In this document: piece after piece, positions 11,900 to 25,381 of the stretch | Layout: every line of letters starts with the position of its first letter | Position numbering within the stretch: position 1 is the first letter of the stretch | Origin: Erpetoichthys calabaricus | Lineage: Eukaryota > Chordata > Cladistia > Polypteriformes > Polypteridae | Assembly (NCBI RefSeq): GCF_900747795.2 | Contig: NC_041394.2 | Coordinates: forward strand, 338,061,414-338,125,413 | Length of the DNA stretch: 64,000 nt | Direction of reading: 5' to 3' | The notes under the pieces: model-generated | Told to the model about the DNA's origin: nothing | Database searches by the model: none | What the model saw: the letters and a program-made list of their open reading frames with translations, nothing else | Made by a program: the position numbers and the translations under genes

Positions 11900-14039
11900 C
11901 CCCCAGCAATAGACACCTTTTACTTTTACAGTAGTAAGATTTTTAGAAGATAATGCACTCACTTTTGAGCTCTATGTGCAGTACTGTGTGACATATTCTA
12001 AAAGCTACAGCTTTATTTTTTTTAACCTCTGTAGGATTTTTAATTGTACATAGAGACATTATTGGTTAAGTAGAGGGTTGTGAACTAATCTCATTTTCTC
12101 TTGTGATTTTCTTCTCCATTAATGCTCGAACTGAGTGTTCCATTTATTATGAAGTTCTGATATGCCGAAGGTGGAAAGTAATTCAGTTTTAAAAAATTCA
12201 GATTCGTGAAATGGTGTTCACATCATGGAATGGATGAATTGACAGTGAAACTTTTTTTTTTTAAGTAGATTTATAGTTTTCCCTGACAGGACCTCTTAGT
12301 GCAAGGTGGAGGTAATAGTTATTTATTTTGAGGGCAAAAGCGAGAAAAGAGCTGGAGCGAATCAATGTATGTTCGTCTACTTCTGATACATATGTTAAAA
12401 CTCAAAGGAGAAAAAAAGAAATAAAGTACAGTTGTCTCATTTTGAATGTCCACAAGAGGGCAGTAGAAGATTATTTAATAAGCAAAAACTCAAACATGGA
12501 TCTGTCTTGTAGAAGCTGCACGTTATACCATTACAAAAGAAAAGAAAACGCAGGTTAACCCACAACAGACGAAAAGACGATAGATATTAAGTCGACGATC
12601 ATTTATGTCTATAGCAAATTTTCATACAAACGATGCAGCTGAAAGTGTGTTGCAAGGTGTCAATAAAAGTAATTACATGTACTGTATGCCAAAAAATTAA
12701 AACTAGATAAGAAATATGACACATAAATGGTATACACAAATGTACACTTAAATAAGAGAGATAAAAATTGAGTCCTTATATACAGTATAGCTTTTTCTTT
12801 TTTTAGTTAATTTATTTTGTTTAGCCTATAAATGATGGACCCATGATAAGGACAGTTGGCCAGTTAACTACATTGGCGAAAAGGTAGAATCTGCAGGGGT
12901 TTCAGGCCAAAACACCACTCTGCCCCCATTGGTCATTTTACCTAACATAAATGTAAGTTTGTCCTTTAATGATTTTTTTTTTTTTTAACGCTTTGTGTTA
13001 GAGGATTCGATGCAGCGGGTCTCATGGCAGGTTGATTTATTCACTTTCATTTAAACATCATAGATGGCTGCACAGGTCTTTGTTCTGAAAGTGATGGTGC
13101 AGAACACCACCACAGAAGAACTGGAAAAGAAAATAGAGATAAGTAAATGTAACCCATGGTAAATGTTTAAAAAAAGAGATAAAGTTACAGGGATGTCTTG
13201 AGGTAACGGTGATTTCTTAGTTTTTAGTGCTCTTTTTGCAATAAAAAATGGTTAGAATAAAAAGGTACAAGAAAGAAGTAACTCGTTTACAAGAGTGGAA
13301 ACAGGGGAGGAGTTGCTGAAGACGCTGAAAGAAAGGTGGAAGGATATAAGAACGGTATCAGATTTATTTATTTTTTTGGACCGGCTGCAAAGGGAATTAG
13401 AAGAAGTATTGCTAGAGAGCATAGCGAGGAGGGGTATTAGATCTCGTTTTTCTAGTGAAGATACTTTTTTGCCTTTTTATTTTTTGCATACTTAGGTAAA
13501 CAAAGAGACATTGTAAACTGAATTTTGCCACACCACACACAAGAGACATCTCGGGGCTACAATGGTAGGGTGTGAACTATTTTAATTACAAAAGCGGGCC
13601 CACTACAAGAAGGAAAAAGTAAATAAACCTGGGACTGTATGTTATAAGTGTGATAATTGTTCAAATAATTTCAAAAGGACCATTGAAATTTCTGTATTGT
13701 TTCATATTAAGGTTTAAGAATGTTTTCGTTTTTGTCTCATAAAGCTCTGTAAATAGTTTTAAATTGCGTTCTGTTTGATTAATGTTTTGTATTTTATTGA
13801 ATGTTTAATGTTTTTCCTCAGGACTCTTAAATTAGTTACCCGTACAACAACCTAATTTCAGATATATTATTTAATATTGTAAGGGAACTCCGGGATGCCC
13901 CTTTCAAAGACATTATTGAAAGGCTGCTAGATTAAGAAAGACTGCAGATTAACTAAAGAGTATGATCATTTTTTGCATACCAGAACTGAATTGTAGTTAC
14001 AAGATGGACAAATTAAGATTTTTTTTTTTAATGATCCAA
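11900..14039. other. AT-rich intergenic stretch
   Basis: No gene recognised. A 66-codon open frame at 13295-13495 (acidic/basic, leucine-rich, METGEELLKTLKERWKD) has no family I know and lacks support beyond being open. T-rich runs occur at 12250 and 12970. Confidence 0.4.
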
Positions 14040-14259
14040 AATATTAGCCTGGCAAATCTCTGTTGGTAAAATATCCCAGATATTTGGTCCAAAACAGCAG
14101 GAGGCTGTTTCACCACTTGTTTTATGCTCAGCTCTTGGAATAATACGCAGACTGCTATTAGAAGATCTAGGGTTAGGACTTGGAATGTTGGGGGATTGGG
14201 CAGTACAAAATGTTTATTTAGTTAAAGCTTTATATTCAATTAGTATTTAAAAATCAGCT
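14040..14259. repeat. Possible old interspersed repeat
   Basis: The stretch with aaaatatcccagatatttgg and the ggaggctgtttcaccacttg block resembles dispersed fish repeat sequence, but I cannot name the family. Confidence 0.25.
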
Positions 14260-14527
14260 TTAAAAGAATTCTCTACTTCTGCCTTGACAGAGGAGCAGTT
14301 TCAGCGACAGACTGCTGTCACTGTCCTGCTCCACTGACAGACTGAGAAGATCATTCCTCCCCCAAACTATGCGACTCTTCAATTCCACCAGAGGGGGTAA
14401 ACGTTGAACATTATTCAAGTTATTGTCTGTTTTTTTTTACCTGCATTTTTTATTACTCTTTAATTTAATATTTTTTGCTGCTGGAATATGTGAATTTCCC
14501 CCTGGGATTAATAATCTATCTATCTAT
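14260..14527 (+). mobile_element. LINE 3' end (C-terminus, 3' UTR and TCTA tail)
   Basis: The second frame reads FSDRLLSLSCSTDRLRRSF then LPQTMRLFNSTRGGKR and stop, the typical C-terminus of an L2-group LINE. A 3' UTR follows, ending in gaatttccccctgggattaa and four TCTA units. The same tail occurs at 44270-44310 and, inverted, near 579-595. Confidence 0.65.
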
Positions 14528-15343
14528 TGACTTTTAATGCTAAGGGGTTAAGTTTATTTCTAATAACCTCATTACTGCAATTTTTTATTAATGAGTAGGA
14601 TTTTTTTTTTTTTAAAGCTTCAGGAAATTACTACTCATCCATTCAGAAATAAGACAAATTGGTTCTGAGAGTCCAAAGTGTCAGGGACGCCAGGTGCAAG
14701 GTGAAGCTTTGTGTCATCTGCATAGCCGTGTTAGTTCACATTGTTTTTTGAGATAATCTGGCCTAATGGGGGCATATATTGTAGACTGAAAATAGCAGAG
14801 AACATAAAATGGTCACATAACACAAGGACCTATTCTAAAACGGTTCCAGACAGGCTGCAGAGTGATTAAGGCGATTTATTAGAATACTGTGCTCATGTCT
14901 TGTTGAACAAGAACAGAAGTGGCCTCTGTATTAACCTATAAATTATTAACTACTTTAAGCAGAAGAGTTTCTGTACTTTGATTTGTTCTAAAACCTGACA
15001 AACTTTTCAAGAATAGTCATTTACTTGCTGAAAAATTCGCTTATTTGAGAAGTGGATCTAAAGTTTTCAAGTGCACCAAAGTCCGCATTCTATAACATTT
15101 AAATATCGATCGCCCCATGACGCCGCTACTTTTACCGCCCTGATGTGGCTACTTTATTGTTGTTGCCGCCACGGTTGCTGAATCCTTCTCAGATTCCAAC
15201 AACACCAAAAAAAACATCGAAAAAGGTAGCACACTGCAAGCATAAAGAAAACGGTAACCCACGCGATAAACGAATGATAGGAATCTTAAATAAAATGATA
15301 ATGTAACACATCAATGGAAAAATGCCCACGTGAGTAAATAAGT
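14528..15343. other. Intergenic, nothing recognised
   Basis: No gene or known repeat. The last 40 bases are the H2A 3' flank, where no clear U7 element is visible. Confidence 0.45.
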
Positions 15344-15359
15344 GGCTCTGAAAAGAGCC
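15344..15359 (-). terminator. Histone mRNA 3' stem-loop of H2A
   Basis: Minus strand GGCTCTTTTCAGAGCC, a canonical variant with UUUC loop, 32 bases past the H2A stop. Confidence 0.95.
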
Positions 15360-15391
15360 GTTGAGGTTTAGAAAAGTATTATCCCAGCAAT

Positions 15392-15908
<517 letters not shown>

Positions 15909-15959
15909 CTCACGGCGTAGGCCCCCAACCGCTCAGTGTATGAAGTACGCAGTGCAGCT

Positions 15960-16589
15960 AAGAATTGAAGGTATTTCGGGAGAGAGTAAGAGAAAGAGAG
16001 GGAGTGAACATTTTAATGAAACACAACAATTTCTTAGTGCCGACTAGTTTGAACACTCTTTTGGTAAACATACTTTGTCTTTAAAAGTCACTGTTGTTCA
16101 AGGCACTATACAGTGTAAAACATTGATCGTTTTAAAATGAAGCCCCGGTATAAACCGATCGGCAAAACAAACCTGCATTATTATTAGTCCATCGAGCACT
16201 ATTTTCGTGATCTATCATGGCTGAACTCGATATTAACCGGATTGCATAGGCTACTGTAAACTGTGGTCTCTTTTTAAAGGTAAAATAAGAATTGGCAAAG
16301 TAATGTACAGAAGGGTTCAGTTTCTTACATTCTTTAAAATAAAAATGTTCTAAATGGCTGGAATCTTTTTCTTATATGGAGGGCAGAGCAATCGCCCTTT
16401 ATCTCCCCGATCCCTGCGAATATATCTCTTGCCATTATATAGAGATTCTCTATTAATTTGGTCTCTTTAAAAGAGCTGATAGCCTAACTAATATAATCTG
16501 TTGTATCCGCCATATGCAGTCATCGTTCTACAGCCAGTGGGAATAACGAAATGTATTTAAAAAAATAAAAATGAAAAACTACCTCCACA

Positions 16590-16600
<11 letters not shown>
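15960..16600. other. Spacer between divergent H2A and H2B
   Basis: No gene seen. A purine run (aga/gag) lies at 15980-16005. The promoter elements of both genes lie at its two ends. Confidence 0.5.
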
Positions 16601-17187
<587 letters not shown>

Positions 17188-17214
17188 ATGGTGGAAGTCG
17201 TACTAGAAAACAAA

Positions 17215-17230
17215 GGCTCTTTTTAGAGCC
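17215..17230 (+). terminator. Histone mRNA 3' stem-loop of H2B copy 2
   Basis: GGCTCTTTTTAGAGCC, with six-base stem; the fifth T makes one stem-loop junction base differ from the canonical TTTA loop copies. It lies 27 bases past the stop codon. Confidence 0.93.
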
Positions 17231-17245
17231 ACATACTTCACCTAC

Positions 17246-17255
17246 AAAGAGCTCC
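17246..17255 (+). promoter_or_regulatory. Histone downstream element (U7 site)
   Basis: aaagagctcc, 15 bases past the stem-loop, matches the purine-rich U7 pairing element. Confidence 0.7.
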
Positions 17256-17312
17256 ATTTACCTAATAAGCCATCGTTGAGGTGGCCACATTTTTAATTAC
17301 TTGTATATAGCT

Positions 17313-17589
17313 AGGGGTGGTGCAGTGGTAGCGCTGCTGCTTGCGTAGAGTTTGTATGTTCTCCCCATGTCTGCGTGGGTTTCCTCCCACAGTCCAAAGA
17401 CATACAGGTTAGGTGGATTGGCGATTCTAAATTGGCCCTAGTGTGTGCTTGGTGTGTGGGTGTGTCCTGCAGTGGGTTGGCACCCTGCCCGGGATTTGTT
17501 CCTGCCTTGTGCCCTGTGTTGGCTGGGATTGGCTCCAGCAGACCCCCGTGACACTGTGTTCGGATTCAGCGGGTTGGAAAATGGATGGA
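17313..17589 (+). mobile_element. SINE family A, internally deleted
   Basis: It begins aggggtggtgcagtggtagc, then jumps directly to gtagagtttgtatgttctcc, so the B-box region is missing. It ends gggttggaaaatggatgga. Flanks carry tgtatatagct at 17302-17312 and 17590-17600, an exact target-site duplication. Confidence 0.88.
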
Positions 17590-17619
17590 TGTATATAGCT
17601 ACTGAATCACATTACAGTA

Positions 17620-17860
17620 CTTAGCTGACCCTTTCGTCTAAGGTGACTTTAATAACCAGTTAAATTTCTTTTGGGCTTTCAGTCGAATAGACCCGCTCGT
17701 GGCCACAGTGTTCATGTCAGGCTTTGAACCTACTTGGGGTTTCAAGTTCAAAGTCTTGAGTGGTACGCCGGAATACTATTCCTCCTCTGTACGGGTGCGC
17801 CTTTGAGTGCAGCACTCTGGCGTCCTATGCACAAATCCTGTTCTATGCTCCCCTCACGTT
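17620..17860 (-). mobile_element. Old tRNA-type SINE remnant (family C)
   Basis: Contains ttagctgaccctttcgtcta and the aaggtgactt block, which also starts the element at 54130-54325. Similarity is weak and boundaries are approximate. Confidence 0.35.
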
Positions 17861-18044
17861 TGAATGGGCAGAGCTGATGGAGACGATCGGTTACACCGAG
17901 AAATGTGAACGCTAACAATTTAATAAAAAAAAATGCTATATTAAAAAAACTTTTGATTTATAATAGACCAATATTGGATATTTTGGATTATAGGGCTCTT
18001 TAATTTATTTTTTTTAGACCTATATACAGTAAAGCATTCTAGAA

Positions 18045-18549
18045 CAAGGGTAGGCAATGTCCGTCCTGGAGAGCGGCAGTAGCTGCAGGTTTTTGTTCCA
18101 ACTCGGTTTCTTAATGAGAAAACAATTATTGCTGATGAAACACTTACTACTTAAGTGACATTTTGATGCTTTCAATCTTAAACAGCTGCATTCACTGTTT
18201 TAATGGCTCCTCCTTAGCAATAAAATGTAAATGACAAAGCAACCAGCAGTTCACCATCTAGTTTGTTTTCATTTACATCTGTGTGTTCATCATACACTGT
18301 TTGATTTAATAAAACATGTCATAGAAAATGTAACACTGAAAAATATCTGTTTTAGGTTTCAAATCATTTGGATGATATCCTTGGAGAGCAAAAAAAATCT
18401 ATAAGAACCTTACATTACAAACTAACAAGCCATACAATTAAAATAAGGTGTGAGACTGGCAAGGATTGGTTTCTAATTAAGCAGTTGGGTTGGAATGAAA
18501 ACCTGTAGCCTGCACTCCAGCTCTCCAGGACCAACATTGCCCACCCCTG
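18045..18549. mobile_element. Non-autonomous hAT element (family C), 505 bp
   Basis: Starts caagggtaggcaatgtccg and ends cattgcccacccctg, with inverted arms of about 60 bases. Flanks are ttctagaa (18037-18044) and gtctagat (18550-18557), a decayed 8-base duplication. It has no coding capacity. Its interior is closely related to the element at 23508-24304. Confidence 0.8.
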
Positions 18550-18664
18550 GTCTAGATTGTTCATTTATATTCCAAACTTTAGAAAAGTTTGGTTTTGGTA
18601 AAATATTTATAAAGATAAGACACTTTGAGGCATATTAATAGTTCAGTATCTTTTTCACATGGCA

Positions 18665-18668
<4 letters not shown>

Positions 18669-18697
<29 letters not shown>
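18669..18697. repeat. Poly-A run
   Basis: About 28 A bases just upstream of the I-clade LINE remnant. Confidence 0.9.
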
Positions 18698-18700
<3 letters not shown>

Positions 18701-18985
18701 GATGAAATGAGGTCCTTGTTCTCCATTCCTTTAAATTACAGTTGCAGATATTCTTGCTATTTTAGTTAAGAATATTCCAGAAATGCAATAACTAATTATA
18801 GTTCTATAATGAGGGAATTAATAGTAGATAGTGATATGTGTTACATTTATTGTAGATGTGGTAGATTGTACAGCATAAGCCAAAAGTAGAACAGAGAAAA
18901 TGAAGATCATTTTAAAAGCTGTTGAAAAATATCTAGAAATGAAATAAAGGATTTAACTGTAGACATTACTAATAATGTTCTACAG

Positions 18986-20614
18986 CAGTGGTTCCCAAAC
19001 TCGATCCTGGGTACCCACTGTGGCTGCAGGTTTTTGTTCCTACCAGATTCACAATCAGTGATATTAATCAGTAACAACTGATCTCATTTAATTAGCTGGT
19101 CTTTTTTACTTGTCTCTTATTCTGCATTCAGAAAAACACAACAGAATAGCTTTTACATTTATAAGACATTTAGAAATATTTCTATTTTTTCTAAAGTTAT
19201 AAATGCTTATCTATCATTTGTTGTTTTCCGATTATTTTCCCCTTTTCCTGTGTAGTTTGCTCATTTAACCCTAATAGTGACAATTAACAACCAGCACAGT
19301 AGACACTCGGGATGATGAAAACAGCAACAACTTCAGTGTCAAACTCACTAATTTGTAAATAATCAATTAAATAACCAGAACTCCTATAAAAGCCCCTCTT
19401 CGAACCTCCACCTTATTGTGGTGGAGGGGCTGTTGTCCGGGGCTTTATGCCCCTGGTAGGGCCACCCAAGGCAAACTGGTCCTAGGTGAGGGAGGAGACA
19501 AAGTGCGGTTCAACACAACCTCCTGTGATGAATAAAAAATTTGGACGCCATTTTCCCTCGCCCGGATGCGGGTCACCGGGGCCCCCCTCTGGAGCCAGGC
19601 CTGGAGGTGGGGCTCAATGGCGAGCACCTGGTGGCCGGGCTTGCACCCATATGACTCGGCCGGGCACAGCCCGAAGAGGCAACGTGGGTCCCCCTTCCCA
19701 TGGGCTCACCACCTATGGGAGGGGCCAAGGAGGTCGGGTGCAGTGTGAGTTGGGTGGTGGCCGAAGGCGGGGACCTTGGTGGTCCGATCCTCGGCTACAG
19801 AAGCTGGCTCTTGGGACGTCCGCAGTGATGCGGGCTCTGCATCAGTCTGTCGTGGTGAAAAAGGAGCTGAGCCATAAGGCAAAGCTCTCATTTTACCAGT
19901 CGATCTATGTTCCTGCCCTCACCTATGGTCATGAGCTATGGGTAGTGACCGAAAGAACGAGATCGCGAATACAAGCGGCTGAAATGAGTTTCCTCCGCAG
20001 GTTGTCTGGGCTCTCCCTTAAAGATATGATGAGAAGCTCAGTCATCCGGGATGGGCTCAGAGTAGAGCCGCTGCTCCTCCGCATCGAGAGCAGTCAGATG
20101 AGGTGGCTCGGGCATCTGATCAGGATGCCTCCTGGACGCCTCCCTGGTGTTTCGGGCACGTCTAACTGAGGGGAGACCTAGGACATGCTGGAGGGACTAT
20201 GTCTCCCGGCAGGCCTGGGAACGCCTCAGGATTCTTCCGGAAGAGCTAGAAGAAGTGGCCTGGAAGAGGGAAGTCTGGGTATCTCTGCTCAAGCTGCTGC
20301 CCCCGCGACCCGACATCGGATAAGCAGAAGAGGATGGATGGATGGATGGATGGACCTATAAAAGCTGAACGAAAATTAGGTTGAAAATACTGTTAACGAT
20401 TAAAAAAAATACATATTCCCATTATAACTGCTTATTACATTTTAATAAAAATCTACCAAAATTAGTTTGTAATTTCTACATTGACTCCAAAACACAGAAA
20501 CTGGGAAATAATGACTCACTTAATTAGTTTAAGAGTCCAATGAAAAATGGAAGTTGGTTGGAACAAAAACCTGCAGCCACAGGAGGTCCCCAGGATCGAG
20601 TTTGGGAACCACTG
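18986..20614. mobile_element. Non-autonomous hAT element (family A), split by an RTE LINE
   Basis: Starts cagtggttcccaaactcgat and ends with the complement gatcgagtttgggaaccactg. It is flanked by ttctacag at 18978-18985 and 20615-20622, an exact 8-base duplication. Without the LINE inside (19394-20354 plus one duplication) it would be about 660 bases, as in its sister copy at 41623-42279. No transposase is encoded. Confidence 0.9.
19394..20354 (+). mobile_element. RTE-type (Rex3-like) LINE, internally deleted
   Basis: The 5' part (gaacctccaccttattgtgg to about 19800) is leader. It then joins directly to the C-terminal end of the reverse transcriptase frame, with MRALHQSVVVKKELSHKAKL, YQSIYVPALTYGHELWVVTE, RIQAAEMSFLRRLSGLSLKD and SSQMRWLGHLIRMPPGRLP. 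Endonuclease and catalytic core are missing. One frameshift occurs near 20150. It ends in (GGAT)n, the tail known for Rex3-like RTE elements. Target duplication cctataaaagc lies at 19383-19393 and 20355-20365. The 227-codon open frame at 19486-20169 belongs to it. Confidence 0.8.
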
Positions 20615-22073
20615 TTCTACAGGGAATGGGCAACAGCACTTAAATGGCTTTAATAATGTCAATTTTAATAGTGCAATGGAATGCAAGAAGCTTGTTGACA
20701 AATAGACTCCAATTTAAGAAATTTATCAATGTCATATCAAAAAAAAACAGATATGTGTACAAGAAAAATGGTTGAAATCTCATCTACGTTTCACAATACA
20801 AGGATATATTGATATAAGATGTGATAGGAAAAAAGTCACTTGTATTAGAAATGAGATAGCACATAAAATGTTGGAAGTTGGGGTGGATAATAAGTCAGTT
20901 ATAGCTGAAATATGAGCAAGAAATAGTACAATTCAGATAATAAATTTTTATAAGCCTTATGGAAAATTAATGCAGGAAAAGTAGAAGTATATGGTGTGAG
21001 GATTTTAATGGTCATAGTACAATGTGAGGATGTAGTATAGCACAGATAAAGATGGGGCAGTGATAGAAAAATTCTAAGAAGAAATCTGTTTTGTGTGTTT
21101 AAATGATTGTAGAGAATCATTTGTGAATCTTTATAATAATACTGTTTCAGCTATAGACCTCACTCTGGTATCAGGAGATCTAGCAAGAGTATTTGAGTGG
21201 GAATTGAATCATAGCATCACAATGATGCTATGATCATTTTCTTATTATGTGTATATTGGGTATAAAAGCACAACAAAGAAAAGATTAGCAAGCACGTTTT
21301 AAGATGGAAGTTTAAAAGGCAAAATGGGAGGTATATAAATATTTATGTAAAAGCAGGTTCCCAGATCAGTTGGACTTGGAGGATATTGAGTTAAGTTATG
21401 ATGTTGTGTGTGAGGAAATCAAATTAGTAGCTAAAGAAGCAATTCATAGAAATAAAGTGGTAAGAAGAGGTAAATAATCCCAATTGGGGAACTGATGAAT
21501 GTAAAAAAGTAATAAATGAGAGAGAATAAAGCTTCAGAAAATCAAGGCAATGTTATTTCCTATTCTGCGTTTATTCTGTATAAAAGAGTACAAGCTGTTG
21601 TCAGGAGAGAAGTAAGACAGGCTAAAAGAATATATTGGAGAACATACTCTGACAGTATTGGGAAAAAGATTCAGGTAAATGAAATATGGAACATGGTAAG
21701 GAAGATGGGAGGAATAGTAAAACTAATTCAATACAAGCTCTTGTTGAGGGAGAATATGTAGCGCTAACTGACATAAGAATAAGCAGAATTATTAACAAAA
21801 ACCTTTGTTAAGGTACATAGTTAAGCAAATTTGAGCAAAGAACAAATATCTAATATCTCATAGAAATGCAGTGTTAGTAATCCACATATTAATGAGAACA
21901 AAAATAGTTTTAGTTTGGATGCTGAAATGACATTACTAGGGTTTTAAACAGCAATAAATAGTGCAAGACAGTCATCGCTTGGGGAGGATGAAATATGTTC
22001 CAATATGCTCTCTCATTTAACAAAATCAAATCTTCTGTTGATATTGGAATTATTAAATAGAATATGGGAAGAA

Positions 22074-22423
22074 GGGCGGCACGGTGGCGCAGTGGTAGCG
22101 CTGCTGCCTCGCAGTTAGGAGACCCGGGTTCGCTTCCCGGGTCCACCCTGCGTGGAGTTTGCATGTTCTCCCTGTGTCTGTGTGGGTTTCCTCCGGGCGC
22201 TCCGGTTTCCTCCCACAGTCCAAAGACATGCAGGTTAGGTGGATTGGCGATTCTAAATTGGCCCTAGTGTGTGCTTGGTGTGTTTGTGTGTGTCCTGCGG
22301 TGGGTTGGCACCCTGCCCGGGATTGGTTCCCTGCCTTGTGCCCTGTGTTGGCTGGGATTGGCTCCAGCAGACCCCCGTGACCCTGTGTTCGGATTCAGCG
22401 GGTTAGAAAATGGATGGATGGCT
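22074..22423 (+). mobile_element. SINE family A, full length, 350 bp
   Basis: A-box tggcgcagtgg at 22085-22095 and B-box ggttcgcttcc at 22127-22137 give it a tRNA-like Pol III promoter. The body ends ggttagaaaatggatggatg. Target duplication gaatatgggaagaa at 22060-22073 and 22424-22437 is perfect and lies in the LINE reverse transcriptase. This is the best preserved copy and can serve as the family reference here. Confidence 0.93.
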
Positions 22424-23507
22424 GAATATGGGAAGAAAGGAAACTCCCCTCATCATGGAAGGTGGCAGTTGTTGTTCCTATATTAAAACCTAATAAGAAT
22501 CAATCAAATCCATTAAGTTACAGACCCATTTCACTAATATCTCATGTATTTAAGATAATAGAAAAAATGGTAATTGCATGATTAAATTACTTTCTGGAAA
22601 GTCGGGAAAAATTAGCTTTACATCAAGCTGGATTTTGAAAAGGGAGGATGACAATGGACTCAGTGCTGAGTTTGAAATCAGATATTCGTAAAGGCTCGAG
22701 TGAACAAGGAATATGAGATAGCAGTCTTCTTTGACAAAGAGACAGCATATGCTATGTTATGGACAAAAGGACTATTGTTTAAACTTGAAATGATGGGAAT
22801 AGATGGAAGGATATTTAACTGGATTAGAGATTTTCTAGAAGAAAGAAAATAAAGGTCAGAGTGGGATAATCTGTTTCAAAAGAATATGAAATAGAAAACA
22901 AGATGTCACAAGAAAGTGTATGTAGTCATGTATCATTTAACATCATGAATAATTATTTCTTTAATAGTATTAGTGTGGTTATTTCAAAATCATTGTATTT
23001 GGATGATGGTGCAATATGGAAAAGAGGTAGGAACATAAAATGTATGGTAAAGAAAATTAAAGAAGCTATTATGCAAGTACAATAATGGGGGGAAAAACTG
23101 GGGGGTTTATATTTTTGGCAGAAAAAAAATCAAGTAATCTGTTTCTCGAAAAAACACCATATCCCATCAGTATATTTGAGGTTGTGAACTTTTTAGGAAT
23201 GTGGATGGACAAAAAATAACATGAAAGCAATTAATGTTCTCATGTGTTTAGCTGGGTGTAATTGGGGTGCAAATAGTGAGTCCCTTAAACAGTTGTATAT
23301 TGCAGTTTTTAGTTCGTTAATTGATTTTGGATGTATTGCATATGGCTCAGCATCAAAGGCAGCATTAAAACCCCTAGATAAAATACAAACATAGGCTCTG
23401 AGAATATACACTGGTGCTATGAAATCCTCTCCAATAACAGACATTTTAGTAGAAATGGGAGAGATACCATTGTATATATGTAGAATTCAACTGGCAGTGG
23501 TCTACTG

Positions 23508-24304
23508 CAGGGGTAGGCAACGTCGGTCCTGGAGTGCCACAGTATGTGCAGGTTTTTGTTCCAACCCAGTTCCTTAACGAGAACTCAATTATTGCTGATG
23601 AAGCACATATTGCTTAAGTGACATTTTAATGCTTCATTTTAGTGGTCTCGCTTGTTAAGGTTCTCCAACCTTAATTGCTTATTTCAATCTTAAACTGCTG
23701 CATTCAGTGTTTTAATTGCTCCTTATTAGCAATAAGATGTAAAACAGGGGTAGGCAATGTCGGTCCTGGTGAGCCGCAGTGGCTACAGGTTTTCATTCAA
23801 CCCAATTGCTTAATTAGAAACCAATCATTGCCAATCTCAGACCTTATTTAATTTTATGGCTTGTTAGTCTGTGCAATGTAAGGCTTTTATATCGTAGATT
23901 TTTTTCCTTTCCAAGGATATCATCCAAATGATTTGAAGCCTAAAACAGATCATTTTCAGTCCGTCACATTTTTCTATTAAGTGTTTTATTAAATCAAACC
24001 GTGCATGATGAACACAAACAGATGTAATTGGAAAAAAGCTAGCTGGAGAACTGCTGGCTGCTTTGTCTTTTACATCTTATTGCTGATAAGGAGCAATTAA
24101 AACACTGAATGCAGCAGTTTAAGATTGAAATAAGCAATTAAGGTTGGAGAACCTTAACAAGTGAGACCACTAAAATGAAGCATTAAAATGTCACTTAAGC
24201 AATATGTGCTTCATCAGCAATAATTGAGTTCTCGTTAAGGAACTGGGTTGGAACAAAAACCTGCACATACTGTGGCACTCCAGGACCGACGTTGCCTACC
24301 CCTG
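23508..24304. mobile_element. Foldback derivative of hAT family C, 797 bp
   Basis: Starts caggggtaggcaacgtcgg and ends cgttgcctacccctg. The first 237 bases (23508-23744) are the reverse complement of the last 237 (24068-24304). The inner part from 23745 to 24304 is a complete family C element in reverse, beginning again with caggggtaggcaatgtcgg. Flanks carry gtctactg at 23500-23507 and 24305-24312, an exact 8-base duplication. Confidence 0.9.
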
Positions 24305-25252
24305 GTCTACTGGACTAATGTGAAGGGGGCACAAAGACAGACATCCAGTAACAGCAACACTAGAGGACTATTGGGAACAACATAGTAATAAGATTTTCAG
24401 CTTTGGATGATTGGGAAACAAATGGGCAAGACATCTTGGGATATGTGAAAATGTGCTTGGTCCCAGTATACCTTTATCTGCGGTTCCACCATGTTTTTTC
24501 CCATTGCCAAAGTATGAGTATACAGGAGGAAATAAAAAGAAAAACAGAATGTATTTCACTTGTGTAATTTGTAAGTCAGTATCTACAAAGGCAGTATTTT
24601 TTATTTTTACAGATTTTTGCAAATGGATCAAAAGATGCAGTGACTGGTCATGCAGGGGCATCAGTATATGTTCCCATGTTTCAAATTAACATAAGAAAAC
24701 GATTGACAAATAATTTAGTAGTGTTTACATCTGAGATGGTGGCAATACATATTGCATTGGGAAGGGAAGAAAAGGTCTGCCCAGAACACGTACTGCTTTG
24801 TTCTGATTCTATGTCTGTCTTATCATTATTAAGGCAGTAGGCCAGATATACTACTAGAGGTACAGCAGGAGTTGTGGGAACTGAAGATTTTGGGCATAGA
24901 TGTTTATTTCCTATGGGCACTTGCTCATGTAGGTATTCCGGGAAATGAGGTAGCTGATAACCTGGTTAAACAAGCATTTAGTATTAAAAGTATAGATGCA
25001 ACAGTGCCATAGATAAAGGGAAAGTAACAGCCTTAACAAAACAAAAAAAAATCAGTTAAGTCAATTTGGCAACGTAACTAGGGCAAAGATAAAAAGGAAG
25101 GCATTTCTATGAAATTCAGAAGGTGATGGGGAAGAGCAAGGTAGGTAGGTGGTAGAAATAGGAAGGAGGAAGTTATAATCACCAGATTACGTTTTAAACA
25201 CACAGGATTAAATTATTCACTGTTGAGAATAAATAAGCATGAAACTGAGATG

Positions 25253-25381
25253 CTGCGGTGGGTTGGCACCCTGCCCGGGATTGGTTCCTGCCTTGTGCCC
25301 TGTGTTGGCTGGGATTGGCTCCGGCAGACCCCCGTGACCCTGCGTTCGGATTCAGCGGGTTGGAAAATGGATGGATGGATG
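25253..25381 (+). mobile_element. SINE family A, short 3' class
   Basis: Contains only the last 129 bases of the family, from ctgcggtgggttggcaccct to the (ATGG)n tail. Target duplication gaaactgagatg at 25241-25252 and 25382-25393 is exact, so it inserted in this short form. Confidence 0.92.

Noticed and set aside
13295-13495. Small leucine/glutamate-rich protein gene
   Set aside because: Open for 66 codons only, no recognised family, no splice or promoter support.
19486-20169. 227-codon open frame as a host gene
   Set aside because: Its second half is the reverse transcriptase C-terminus of an RTE LINE and its first half is LINE leader; the target duplication surrounds the whole.
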